From Elysia crispata (Eukaryota; Mollusca; Gastropoda; Plakobranchidae): 64,000 nucleotides of DNA. Shown here piece after piece: positions 21,301 to 34,200 of this stretch. The position numbers and the translations under genes were made by a program. Under the pieces are notes generated by a model that did not search any database, was not told the origin of the DNA, and was given only the letters and a program-made list of their open reading frames with translations. The stretch is from contig JAWDGP010003851.1 of assembly GCA_033675545.1 (NCBI GenBank), positions 165,001-229,000 of the forward strand, in the 5' to 3' direction. Numbering within the stretch: the stretch's first letter is position 1; each line of letters starts with the position of its first letter.

Positions 21301-24300
21301 CATTTAAGAACAAAATAATTCTTTTTTAGTCAAACTTGCCTGTGACATTTTTGAGGAATTTTGCCAAATTATAGAGAAATGAAAGAAGGTTGGCAAACGA
21401 AATGAGGTGTCAAGGAGATATCACAGAGCAACCATAAAACTACAAGTTCTATATTTATTATTTCCTCCATCTGAAGGAAGACTTTGTGATTGAGCCCTTC
21501 CCTGTATGAGCTTTGTGGCTCATACTATTTTGCCCTCTCAACTGCACCTGTGGGGTTATTTGGACAGCCATGTGATACAGTAATTGGTATAAAAGTTCCT
21601 AGAAATTAGAAGAGGAAGAAGTCTCAAGAAATCGTAAATGCTCAAAAGATTGCCACCAAAAAAATTCTCAAAAAATAAAACTTGACAGAGAACATAACTG
21701 TTTTTAACTTGTCTTTGCCAAGACTACTAATTACAGAATCCTCTTTTTATTGAGTTTGATGTACAAAGCTGTTCTCAACTTTTACTATTCTGATTCAAAG
21801 GTTCCTAATTCTATGTTTGAGTTAGGATTGTCTTGCACTTTAATTTTGATAAAGATATGTATCATTGTTCAGAAATAAATATTGCAGTGTTAAGTTCACC
21901 ATTTAAGTGCTTGAGCTTTGCTAAGCTACAAGCTATGTCCAAGAGAATGAAATAAGCATATCTTAAATTTCTGAGTTAGTGAGAATGCACACATGAAGTG
22001 AGTAAGCATGTGCCTTCCAGCCCCCATCTTGTTGCACTGTATGCAAGTTATCATTCCTCTGTTAACTGTTGTCTTACCTTTGAGCATTTATGAAAGGTTT
22101 TCAGAACATTTGAGTAATATTAAGACTAAAGCCGATCTAGACCTTCTATTCTATCTGACAGTTTCTTCATAACTGGCAGATTGCCACGTGGATGCAAAAA
22201 CTGATGGAATGAACAGGCGAACCCAAAAAAAATTGTCTTGCTTGATTTTCTGGCTTTGGACAGCCTGTTGTTAGCTCACAGGGAACACAAGAAGAATAGA
22301 CTGCTGACAACTTCAAAGTACTGCGAGGCCGGAAATGGAAATCTGGTTTGTTAACTTTAAAAGTGTTGATTGTAATTTTCGAATCAGTGCCCAAAATATA
22401 GCAAAATCTACACATAAAAGGCCAATTAATTGCTTCCTTTATAAAAACAATTTTTTAAGCATTTTACACACTTTAACTCAAAAAGCACCCAAAAAACACC
22501 CAAAACTATATTGCAGGCCTCAGCTGCTACTTTAGGCATATACTCATCCTGTTTTCACTGAATCAGCTTTATTCACTAGAATACTATTCGAATTTCACAA
22601 AATTTAATTTTATCAATCATTTTTCTTTCATTATTGAATTGAAAAGCGCTTTGTAGACTAAAGAAAAAGTCTTTGAGTTTATCAAAATTTACCAGGCGCA
22701 TGAGTGTTTATGGAGAGTAAATAAATAACTATGATTAAAGTCTGATGAAAGCATTTGATCTGAAGCTGTAATTTCTTTCTCTCAATAAACTAAAGATGGT
22801 TAGTTATTCCCAGGCGTTTTCAAGCAAATCCTGTTACATGATGCATTTATTACTTATACTTAACTGTATAAGTTACTGTTTTTTAGTACACTTTCCATCA
22901 TATCTTTGCTTTTCTCATTCCTATTCTGCTCCTCCTCCTCTCATGCTCCTTAACTTACACTATACAGTAATTAAAGCTAAAAATTTCTTCCATTCTTTAC
23001 AATTCAATTGAAAACCTCAGATTTGTTCAAATTCTCAAACTTAGAATGTGCAGAAGGAATATTTTAGCAAAATCAATGCAAAGTAAATTTTCTTTAATAT
23101 CCAACTAAACAGTAAATTCTGAAAATATATAAAGTCTGTTAGGTATTAGAGAATCTAAAATAGTCTCACAATAAAGGAATAAAGGAATGATTCAAAAAGT
23201 ATGAATTCCTATAGAGCAGCCAACTGTAGGATTCCCAGGGTTTTAAATTAGCTTCATTATTCCAAGGAAACACTTTGTTTGTTAGCAATAACACACGTGC
23301 ATGCACTCTACAGATTTTTTTTCCAGTTCTTCTTTAGAGATGACATGCTCCAAACAAAACAAAAACTAAAGTTTATCAGAAGTTTAATATTGTGCCTTGA
23401 AATTAAGAAAAAGATGAATAACATTCAATGCCCTTGTAAAACATATTTTTACATAGATATATAAAATAATACAATTTAAAAAGTGATGAAACTTTAATGC
23501 CCATAATAATGGTATAGGAATATGAATTGAGTGATCCTTTGCCATTCAACCAGCCACCATATCATAAGTAAATATAAAAAAAAACATAAGCAGCTCTACA
23601 GTTGAGCTCCGAGTGCGCGATTTTCATCGCAGCTGGTGCGAAATGCTGTCTTCAAACTGTATCAACCTAAAAAGCATATCACAAACACAATTTCTTTTTT
23701 TGAAGCCTGAATACAATCACTCAATTTATACTTTCAAAAGCAAATTCACTTTTTTTATTATTAATGTTTAAGCCTCTACATCAATCAATAGTATATCACA
23801 GGTCATAATAATATTAAGAGAAGAATACAGATGTTACATCTGATGTAACAAAAGTCTTGAACCTTAAAGAAAATGGGGAAAAATGAAGATTAACTGAGTA
23901 TCTAAATGAGTAAATCATATTCTATTAACGGATAACCCTTGCAAAAGCTAAAAAAAAAAATAATGGAGAAACAGCTACTATGCCCAACTAGACAATTAAC
24001 ACAAAAAAATTTTGAATGCGACCTAGGGTCATCAAAGTGCTTCAGAGTTCTCATCTAGGGAAGGAGTTTTAAATTTCCGCATTATATTCAATAAAAGAAA
24101 AAGCAAGAAAAAAAAAGGTTATAATTTTATTTTTCAATATGTTTTCAACATTTGCTCCATTCAGACTGGTCTCAAGATGTACACTTTACAAGTAAAAATT
24201 TCAGATTCACTCTAACTAAAATAAAATGTTTAAGTCTCCAAGAAGAAAAAAAAAACGTTTTCAAACACCTTTATGAGACTTTTATCAGATGCCATTTACT

Positions 24301-27300
24301 GCAGGTTTATTTAGAACTGAAAAACTGTACAGTTGAGGGATATTCACAAAAAAGTCAATGACATTTCTATATAACTTTCTCCTAATACTTTCACTTCATA
24401 ACAGGTAATAAATGTCATCCCTTAGAATTAACTTGTCATTTTTTAAGTTATACACACATGTTTTACTTTTATAGTTCTTAGAATGATTTCATCTGAAAAT
24501 CATACATAGATATAGGGATTTTTTTTTTCATATGAGGTAAAATGAACACCAGGAAAAATCTAATCAAAATATTAAAAAAAAACTGGTTTCATCATCTTTG
24601 CAGACACCTATCTAGAATTGGTCACAGAACTCCAGTGGCTATAATAACAAAGGGGTAGTTTGGGTGAAAGCAGCTGCTACATATGAGGGAATACTTTAAT
24701 TATACTGAAAAACAAGAAACTTTGAACATAAAAAATAAGATATTTACATAGAACAAACGAAACTGCAAAAATTATATTTAAAAAATCCCCAAATTCTGCT
24801 GCTGCTCAAAAGAAGTGAAAAGGAAAATGAGACATAACTTAAAAAAAGCCCTGAAACAAAGAGTTAAAAGCTTTTTTATTAAGTTAATAAATATGAGCAG
24901 AAAAAGGTCTAAAACTTCAATTCAGTTAATGCCACAAGACTTAGAATGTTAACATAATTAATTGCCAACAGATGAAGAATACCAAAATCTCTTACAGCGA
25001 AGTGTTAAAAAGAATGAAAATTCCTTTCAGGCACAAGACTAAGCAACAACATTTAATAAAGTGATGCAAAAAAAAAAATACCCTGAGAGACAGTGCGATA
25101 AATCTCGTTGTGGTCATTCTAGCTGCTGCTGAAAGTGCAGCAGTAAAAAAAAAATGCCAATAATAAGTTATAAAAAATAGTATGCTTATTTATATACAAT
25201 TTCGACAAAGAAGGAAGCACTTATTCAGAAAATTATCTTTCTCTTTTTTAATTCATTTAAAGAAAATAATAAAATTGATGTTGCCATGCTAGACCTATTT
25301 TACAGTTTCAAGAATAAATGTCCGTTTCAAACTTACAGAATATATCAGTAAAAGTAAGTAGGAGTCAATCAGTCCAAGTAATTCAAGAAGTCATATAAAC
25401 ATAAGCTCTCAGTTCTGTGAAAGAGTTGTGTACAATTTGGCTTCTACTTCACGATAATTATGCTTTTTTGTCTTTCAGAATACACTGCTCTACTTATTTC
25501 CTCATGAATTGTCTATGGTGAACACTACTGTGTGGGTTGATAAAACTTTTTCACAAGCATTCATAAAATTAAACTGGATCCTTTTGGGCATCTCATGCAG
25601 CTCAAGGCAGTAAACCATGTGTGATTAATAAATAAGCATTCTCCTTTCATTTTAAATGTTCTCAGTGTGCATTAAAATTTAAATAACATCTGACAATTGA
25701 GACCGAGTTTAATAGACCAGCATACATTTTAATATTAGTATTTAAACAAAACAAAAATCTTTACCATCTGAGCGTTTGCAAGTTTGTAATCACTTACATG
25801 GAGGCAGCCCAAATCATGATGCAAAATATCTCAAGCCATGCTCAAAGTTACCACAGTAGTAAAACTGCCTTGGAATACTAGATGCAGAGGACAAAGCACA
25901 CCTAGTCATGCTAGGTATTAAAATTATGGACACTGCCTAAAATTTTCTGGAGCAGCATGAGGCCTTCAAAAAATAACATAAAAAATTCGACAAAGATAGT
26001 TTTCCAATCCAATTCATGGTTTAATTTTAGCGCCCTATGTTATCAAATATTAAATAAACAGGATAGGAGACTTTCAAAAAAACAATTATTACTTCTATCT
26101 GGTTGTGCTGCCTGGCTTGGTTTTTCTTCATCTATTCTACCCTTACCCTATTGTCTTCCCTGTGTCAAACTGGCTGAGTATAAAGCCTACTGCACTTCAC
26201 CTTTCCATTTTAAAACAGGCTGATGAAATTATCCGTTTTTTAATTTTAACAAGCTTACACTTATCAATATTGCATCACCAGAAATTCATTTTATTGTGTG
26301 AAAGGGTGGTCAAAAGATCAGGAGCTTGTTTTACTACATTTCATTATCCTAACGAATGCCCTTGAAAAATTAAAATAATAATATACTGTACAAAATAATG
26401 GGAAAGAAAGTGCTGTTATTGCTATGGCTGTTATCCCCTGACAAAAAATTTTTCTGAGGCAACAATGCTTGGCAGAGAAATCTTGCACACTGTCTTCTCC
26501 TTCTCAATAGGGGCCTTTATACGTGAAATGCCTTGTTCTCAAAGAAAGTCTAGGTTGGATATACCTTTGGATCAAGCTCTGAGGTAGAAAAGCTAGGACA
26601 ACAATCGAAATCATAAGAACCATCACTTTTTGAACTTTTGATGCTAATTTGTTTAAATGAGGGCAGCCTTTGCATAATATTTAACTTATTAACCCAAAAG
26701 AAAAGCTGCAACTGGTAGCTGATTAGATCCATGACAGATCAAATTGCTTAAATTTTGCAATAAAGAATAATTTGATTTTGGGAATTTTTTTATAAGCACT
26801 TTAAAAGATCTATTGCGTATGTCATATCACATGGCAGTGTGTAAAGTTAAAGCTTGCTATCAATATTATCGAAGCAATCATAAAATACACATTATGAATC
26901 AATTTCAAGAACCTAAAAATAAGGCTTTCAAAACCGATTCAAGTTCAATAACATTCTATTTAATTATATATACTCCACTTAAAATAAAATTTGCTATTAT
27001 TTACCACATAATTTATAGTTTAAAACATGTAGAAAGAGATTGGATTGTTTTCGGAAATTTCGTACAAAGATGCTGGATAATGTTTGAGATGATTTATTCC
27101 AACATGTTTGAAAATTGGGTAAAGGCAAAAGATGTCTTTCATGGTGATTTCATATCACTAAAAATATTCTGTATATCTAATACAAACAATATGTTTTGAT
27201 CATTGCAAACAACTATCTGTCATATAAGACTATCTCTAGTCAAGATATAAGCTATTGTAATTAATGTGTTCATCACCCTTTCAAAAGTGAAATTATTGCA

Positions 27301-28632
27301 TTACAAGGTTAGTTACCCTCTTGTAATAAGAGACTTTAGTCTTCTTTGGCTCATCAGTAGTAGATGATATTCACAAAAAATTGCTGTAATGATGAGAATA
27401 TACAAATATAGTTGTGTTCCAAAGCACAGATTGAAATTTGTTCCACTTGGCTCTAATTATTGATCAATACATATGGAAGGCTGTAACAAAATTCCCACAA
27501 CTAGTGCTAATACTTGAAGATATCCAAGCAAACATATCAGTATGCAGTTGGTCCCCCCCCCTCTCCGTAGAGACCAAAGTAACAAGCAAGCATAAGGCAC
27601 CCTAACAGCTTTGGCACTGGACTGTCAGGAGTGGAAGAGCTTTATTGCTGCCCTAATTCATTTGCCAGCAGCAAGATGGTGAGTAAGTAAGTCATAAAGG
27701 AAAAGAGAAAAACAAACTCTAAGTTTGTGGTTAAAAAATTAATTCTTTAAGATTGCAGTAGAATGTGGCGTTAGCCTATCTATTAAATCTAATATTCAAC
27801 TGCAATAATTCAATTACAAACTAATTTGTAGTAATTGATCGTATTCAACTGTTGGTAATATGTTGGTATTCTGATACACCTCTGATTATCCATCTACCAA
27901 CAAAGTTGTCTGGTCTTTTCAAGATCAGCAAAGAAGCTCTTTTGCCTCCTCCCTTTATCAGACAAGACAAAGCTGAAAAATATTTGCAAACAAAATGATT
28001 CGGGCACAAAAGAAGACGATGAGTGCTTTCATACTCCACTTCTTTTTTTTTTTGTTCCATCATATTTTATGATAAGGGAAAGAAGGAGAGGCCCATGCTC
28101 AATAGCAAAGCACATTTATCAGGGTAAGTTTTTAACGTAGAAATACAAGGTAAACGAGTGAATCAAATTCTAAAGAATATTCACGTCCCTTTGACTGTGT
28201 TACTCGTCACACACAAAACAAGTAAAAAGCCATTTGTTCATTTCTATCATGCTCCATGCTGGATATGAGGCTCATATAAAATGCTTCACACATCCTCACA
28301 GCAATATGCAGTATTATAATTGCCTTCAGCACTATTCTGAACACCTTGAATGATTGAAAATCTATTCATCTAAATGAGGCTTCATCATTCGGAATACTTA
28401 AATCCATCCTCACATTCAGAGGCAAGATGTGAAAAGGTTAACTCATTCCTGGTTTCAAGGTATGTTTTAGTTGTTTTTAATGGGTTGAAATTTCTACCCA
28501 ATGATTCTGTTTAAGGAAATTCTGTCTCAAGAAAAAGCAGTGAGTGAGGTTCTCCAAACATAGATCTTATGATAGTCTAAGACCAACAGCAAGTGTTACC
28601 AAGGCCCAGAATTAGGGAAGTACAAATGTTTG
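18361..28632. other. Gene-poor DNA between convergent 3' ends
   Basis: About 10 kb with no supported exon on either strand. The sequence is AT-rich and nearly free of long microsatellites, unlike the rest of the window. It lies between the 3' end of the EF-hand gene and the 3' end of the minus-strand zinc-finger gene. Part of it may be long 3' UTR. A short stretch near 27545-27680 has mixed composition that could be an old interspersed repeat, but I cannot assign it. Confidence 0.6.
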
Positions 28633-28638
28633 TTTATT
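28633..28638 (-). terminator. Candidate poly(A) signal for the zinc-finger gene
   Basis: TTTATT on the plus strand (AATAAA on minus) lies about 180 bp past the stop codon. Others lie further on, so the true cleavage site is uncertain. Confidence 0.4.
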
Positions 28639-28815
28639 TTTACTTTTTAATTACGAGGAAACATCTTTGAGATTTCGTATCACTTTAGCTGTTGTTAGTT
28701 TTCATGAAGCCTGTATATACAGAAAATGGTTCTAAGGATTAAATAATGAGGTTTACATTTTACTCCGTGACACTCAGCATGTATCATAACATAATTCAAA
28801 ATACATCAAACAAGC

Positions 28816-31298
28816 TCAGGTGAGAGGTCTTTCCTGTTTTACAGCAACATGATCATAGCTGGTAACTGCTGGGGAAGAATCAGTTTGCAGGTCAACAACC
28901 AAGTTGCCGGGAGAAGCAGAGCCTTCTCGTTCAACTCGCTCTCTATTTTGGCTCTCACGGCGTTCATGTTTAATAGGCAGAGACAAGATAACACATTCAT
29001 CATCATCTGGTGACGAGATGTTGGGTGGCTCAAACTTCATTGTGTTTTGGCTGCCTGTCTTGAGGGGTTCATCTGAGCTGTTTAAGTGTGGCCTTCTGTC
29101 ATTGTTAAGGCCATGGGCAGTAACTGCTGATGCCTTGATGGATGCTGTGACACTGACACTATTGCTGCTGGTTGTAGTTGGATGTTGAAGAATGGCTGCC
29201 ACAGATGGGCTGGGCTCTTTTTTATTTTGAAGGATAGCTGCCAGGGATGGGCTTGAAAAAGTACAACTCAGGGTCACTCCAGAACCTTGCAGTTGGTATG
29301 ATTGACCAGCAGAGCTCATACTGCTGGAAACAGCTGTGGGTGAAGGCAATTCAGTTTCAGATATACAAGCAGCCACTGAAGCTTGTGCTGCCTGGTTATT
29401 CTTTCTGGTTTGCCTCTTTGATCTGGTTGAAGCCTTGCCTCTTGGGCTTGCATCTTTAGTCTTTTGTCTTGCTGTGGTCAAATTCAAGGCTACCTGACAT
29501 GAGACCTCATCACCAGGACTTGTAGGAGATGGGAACTTGGGCAAGCTTTTTAAATGTTGAGGCAGAAAAGCGCGAGTTGCTCCAACTGCAAGGCGAGGCA
29601 AAGGTTTTGGACTCTTGGGGTCTGGCAACACAGGGTACGTTGGAACTTCTTGAAGCATTGGCCCAGGAGGACGGGTGCCTGGTGGCTGCAAAAATTGCTT
29701 ATTGAGATATGTGGCCATAACATCCTGGGGAACAAGCTCTCGAACCATCTGAGTCCTCTCTTTCACCTGGCCTCCAGAACCACTCCATTTGTAGCCACAC
29801 TGAATCTCATCTGATCCAGGCTTAGAGACATTTCCACGATTTGCTATCATGGCCTGGATTTGCCGACCAGATAATGAAGATAATTTTTTATCCATTTTGT
29901 AATCTCGTGCACTTGCATACATCCGATTCTGCAGGCTAGCGTCTGACACTTTGTTCATACTCACCACACCTGGAAGTTTGGGCAGCGAGCTCTGGCTTGG
30001 AATTTGTCTTGGACCAATACTATCGTGCATCAAAACGTCCACTGGAATGTTGTGTGAGCCACCTGACGACAATAACTTTTGGAATTTTTTCGGAGGCTCA
30101 CCAACTACCATGTTTGATTGACCCAGAATGTTCATCAATCCTGTTGCTGTGTCTTCACTGAGAGATTTCGGTTTGGTAAGGTCCATGGCTCCACAGTCTG
30201 GGGTAAGCTCCTGAGCTTTGTTTGTCTCAGTCACAACTGTTCCGGAGAAGAGTGTTACAGGCTGAGGAAGCATTATATCTAACTGTGGTACTGAATTTGA
30301 TTGAGACACCCAACTTGGCAATTTTCCATCTTTACCTGGCTTGGCAAAAAGTAGTGGAGGAGGCCCACCAAACTTAGGATCAATTGCATTGCCTTGAGAG
30401 GGCATTTTTAACAGAGAATTTGAGAATGAAACAGGCTGAGACAGGGAAACTGGAGAAGATATGGATGGGGAAGACACCACGGGCTTGCGTTTCTCCATGT
30501 CAAGACTCACAGAAGACAACAGATCAAGGTTTGTTAAATGACCAGGCTCTGTTAGTTTTTCAGGTTGAGCCCATGCCACAGATGTCACAGGGGAAACACT
30601 TGATGAGGTAGAGATTCCAAGCTCCTTTTTCTTGAGTCTTGATGCTATCCTGGGACTCTTTCTATGCTGTTTTGTTTCTGGTGATTCCAATGCAACAGAA
30701 TCATTTGCTAGCTTTGGGGAAGTATTATAAGACGCAGTTTCTGCATCATAATCCTCAGTTGATGGTAGATTGCCAGAATTTATCCCAGCAATGGCCGCTG
30801 CCTCCAGGAGAGTTTGCATAGCTGAAAGGCCACTAGAGCTGCGAGACAAGCTAGGCCTCTCTTTTGTGTCATATTTTTGACCCTCTGACAGGATTTCAGG
30901 CTTCTTCTCTTTAAGCTTTTTATTTTTTGAAATGTTGCGAGGAGTTTTTTGTCTAAGAAATCTTGCACTTGAGCTGGTAGAACTGTTTTGGGAGGTCATG
31001 AGGTTGTTCAGGCACTTCATGAAAAGGCGCAGAGATGTCTCTGAGACAGCAATTTTTTTCTTGCTACTTAAGTGAGTTTTGGCTCCCCTAAGCACCATCC
31101 TCATTAAGGCTGATGAAGAATTTTGTCTTCCTGATAATAATTTAGCCTTCAAAGGTTTTGGCAAAGAACCAGAAAAGCCTTCATGCCGTTGCAAATGGTT
31201 TAAGAGGTTGGCAGGTGATGAAAATATCTTTTTACATATCCGACACATATTTTTCTTGTTCTTGTTTTTTAATTGTTTGCTTGTTACCTTTTCATTGC
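28816..31298 (-). CDS. Zinc-finger gene terminal exon (C2H2 finger and long tail)
   Basis: On the minus strand the acceptor ttatttcag precedes 31298, and the stop TGA occupies 28816-28818. Its first two bases complete a Gly codon left open by the previous exon. A Lys/Asn-rich stretch precedes the finger CRICKKIFSSPANLLNHLQRH (plus-strand 31183-31245). Further on are a CtBP-motif-like MDLTKPK (30166-30186), a duplicated PS-L/V-AAILQ motif (29185-29253), a basic patch (SPRGKASTRSKRQTRK) and the SUMO/SIM cluster (28831-29040). The 2.5-kb open frame without stops and its Ser/Pro bias support real coding. Confidence 0.95.
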
Positions 31299-34200
31299 CT
31301 GAAATAAGATAAGTTCATTTAAATATTAATATAATTGCAACATGAGCCCTATGTTTAATCAATAATGAATTAAATCTAAAAAATTCAAATTTTGTTGTAT
31401 AACAATTTTGTTCCTTAAGTATTAAAATATGTTTTTCAAACCTGCATTAAATAATTTAAACATGTCTTTATCTTTTCAATCAGCATGATGTTAGATTCTG
31501 AAGTCACCTCCTTCAAACTATAAAAATATTGTCATTTATAGTTATCATTGTGTTTCAAAATTATACATCCATACAACATGGAGTTTTCAAGGTATACAGC
31601 AAGAAAAGTTGAAGACAACATTAACGACTATCATTGCCTTTAAATTTAATTACAAATTTTACATTGTTACAACTCAAAAGAACTTAAAGCATATACTATT
31701 TACTTTATCTTCAAGTCATAAAATATTTCTGATTAAATATTTAATTATTTACCATTCTGTTGAAATATGAGTTTAACTTACATATCATAACCCATCTGTT
31801 GGAGCTGCAGTGCAACAATAAGAAGTTAAAGTATCGACTCTCTATTTAACCTCCAGTGATTTTTATTATTTAGCTGAGTTTGAAGCCACTGAGACTTACC
31901 TTTCAAATTACAAATTAACTAAAAGCCATCATAATTACTTTTGACACTTTCCTATAACTTTAAAAAGGAAATGCAGATGTAAGAGGCTGATTTTCTTACT
32001 GCTGGTTTTTAACACAAATATCTTTGTTTTTCATTTATTTTTATATTCTTGATAAAACAGGACAGTTTATTATTTTGTGCTTTTTTTAATTATATTACGT
32101 CACTACTGGTCTATTTTTTAGCTAGGAAAGCTCTAACCACCCAATTTTATGTCATCCTTCTGCAATTATTTTAGAACCCTAGCTATGCACATTTAATAAT
32201 TTTTGTCTGGAATATTTGAGTCAAATTTCTTGATCTTATAGAATATAAAGAAGATCTTATATTTGTAAGATATATAAATAGATATAAATATACAAAGAAG
32301 CAAGTTAAATAAATGTAAGCTCCACTTTAATGTCAACAACATTGTTAAGTATAGATCTACTATTGAAACGATGTCATTTCATTTCAAACTGATTTATGGC
32401 ACAGTGTTGCCAACGTTTTTCAACTTCGTCTGTTTTTTCTATAAAATAAAGCCTGTAAGGCATCCTACCCTCACTACTCAAAATTGTGTGGAAGATATAG
32501 ACTTTTAAGTATCAATGCTAAGAAAAATGTCCTGACAGTAAATATCATAATCATTTGCACATTAGACACAGCTTTAATGAGCAAAAGATAAGGGTAAAGA
32601 TTATGGTTCAATTTTGCTTTATCAAGCATTTGAAAAAAAAATTCTCCCACAAAAGAGAAAAAGGGACAGATTTAAGTAAGAAAAAGGGACAGATTTAAGT
32701 AAGGCATGGTCGTGGAAAATATTAACATGACATGAAAGGAATGGTATGATCACATGTACCAAAAAAGCACCTTTCTGACCTTGAGCCTTGGAAAGATCAA
32801 GCCTGATCCTTTTCTGAAGCAGCACATTCCTCAAAGTCTCGGCAGTAGTCGGGCTCCGTGCAGAGAGCAGAGAGGCTATGGCTTCCTCTGACAAGTTCTG
32901 ACCCTGGGATTCGCTAGAGGACCTCTTCAGATTGTGGGAGCCATCGTCAAGTAAGCCTTGTTGTTCAGCTTGTTGCTGATGGGGATATGCGACTATCACA
33001 TTGCTCATTGTGTGAGGTCTTTCAATATCTGCTGATGTTGAGCTTTGTGTTGAATTACCAACACCAGCTGGCAAGGATAGAAGAGGTGCTGATGATAGTT
33101 TAAAATGCCCAGACTCAGGTGTTGGTACGATATATTTGAACTGTGCTGGTGCATTCATGCCACCAGGGGCAGCATTGGAAATCTGTGCCATTGAGTTCGC
33201 AGATATTTTCTCGGCACCCAACACACTTTGAGTTGCACCTCCACGGACTGTGTGGGAGGCTGGGGGGAGTCTAAGAATAATAGTGGCTACTTGCTTGCAC
33301 TGAGGGCACATCTTAAACATCCCTTGAGTAGAGCTTCCAGCCTCTTGCTCCTCTGTTCTCATTTTGTAGTATACAGGGCACTGCGGTGATTGATACCTTT
33401 TGAAAGGGGCACGGTGACACTCTATATACTTTCCACATACCTGCAAGTAAAAAAGAAATAGGCATGAAGTAAAATGTGTGCCTTATGGACGGAGAATTTG
33501 TAGCTTTCTTTTCATTAATAATGAGTAAAACAAGCTATAATTCATATTTGAGGATAAAATCAAAAGGATGGAAAGAGAAGCAAATTGATGGTTTAAAAAA
33601 AAACAAAAAAACATTGTTCCCACTATGGGTCTTCAAATGGATATAATTCCAATTAAACATCAAAGTTAATTTACCTCATTCCCACCTTTTGAAGAAGGAA
33701 AACAATCAAGCATTGTTGAAATCTTAGCTCTTTTTTAATCATACACCTTTCATAAAACAGAGCAAAACTGCCTGAGCTGCACACGCTAACAGCTGATCAT
33801 TATTTTTCCACAGATGGCTACATTGTTTGTGTGATCACAATGCTAGAGACAGACCTGATAGGATCAAATGTGAATCCATAAACTACATCATTACTGCCTT
33901 TATATAACTAAGTTCAATTGACTGAAGGAGTGAGAACATGGATAAGAATCTGAACAATTTGGGTTTTAATCTTAAAGTATGCAAAAAAAAAGTAGCAGGC
34001 AGACATAAAGGGGTCATTTTGAGTGTGGCTTTAACTCTTTAGACTTGATGAGTGCCAGACATTCAGGTCAGAAACATTTGCACTTAGGAGATTTTCTTCT
34101 CTGAAGACTTTGTTCTACATTGCCCCCTAATGAGTATCTTACAACCAATCCCATCCATGTAACTTATCTTTTTATAGCTAGAGAAGCCTGAACAATTCGT

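Noticed and set aside
26813..27199. 128-codon plus-strand frame in the intergenic gap
   Set aside because: Composition follows the AT-rich background (Ile/Lys/Asn/Tyr) and there is no domain.
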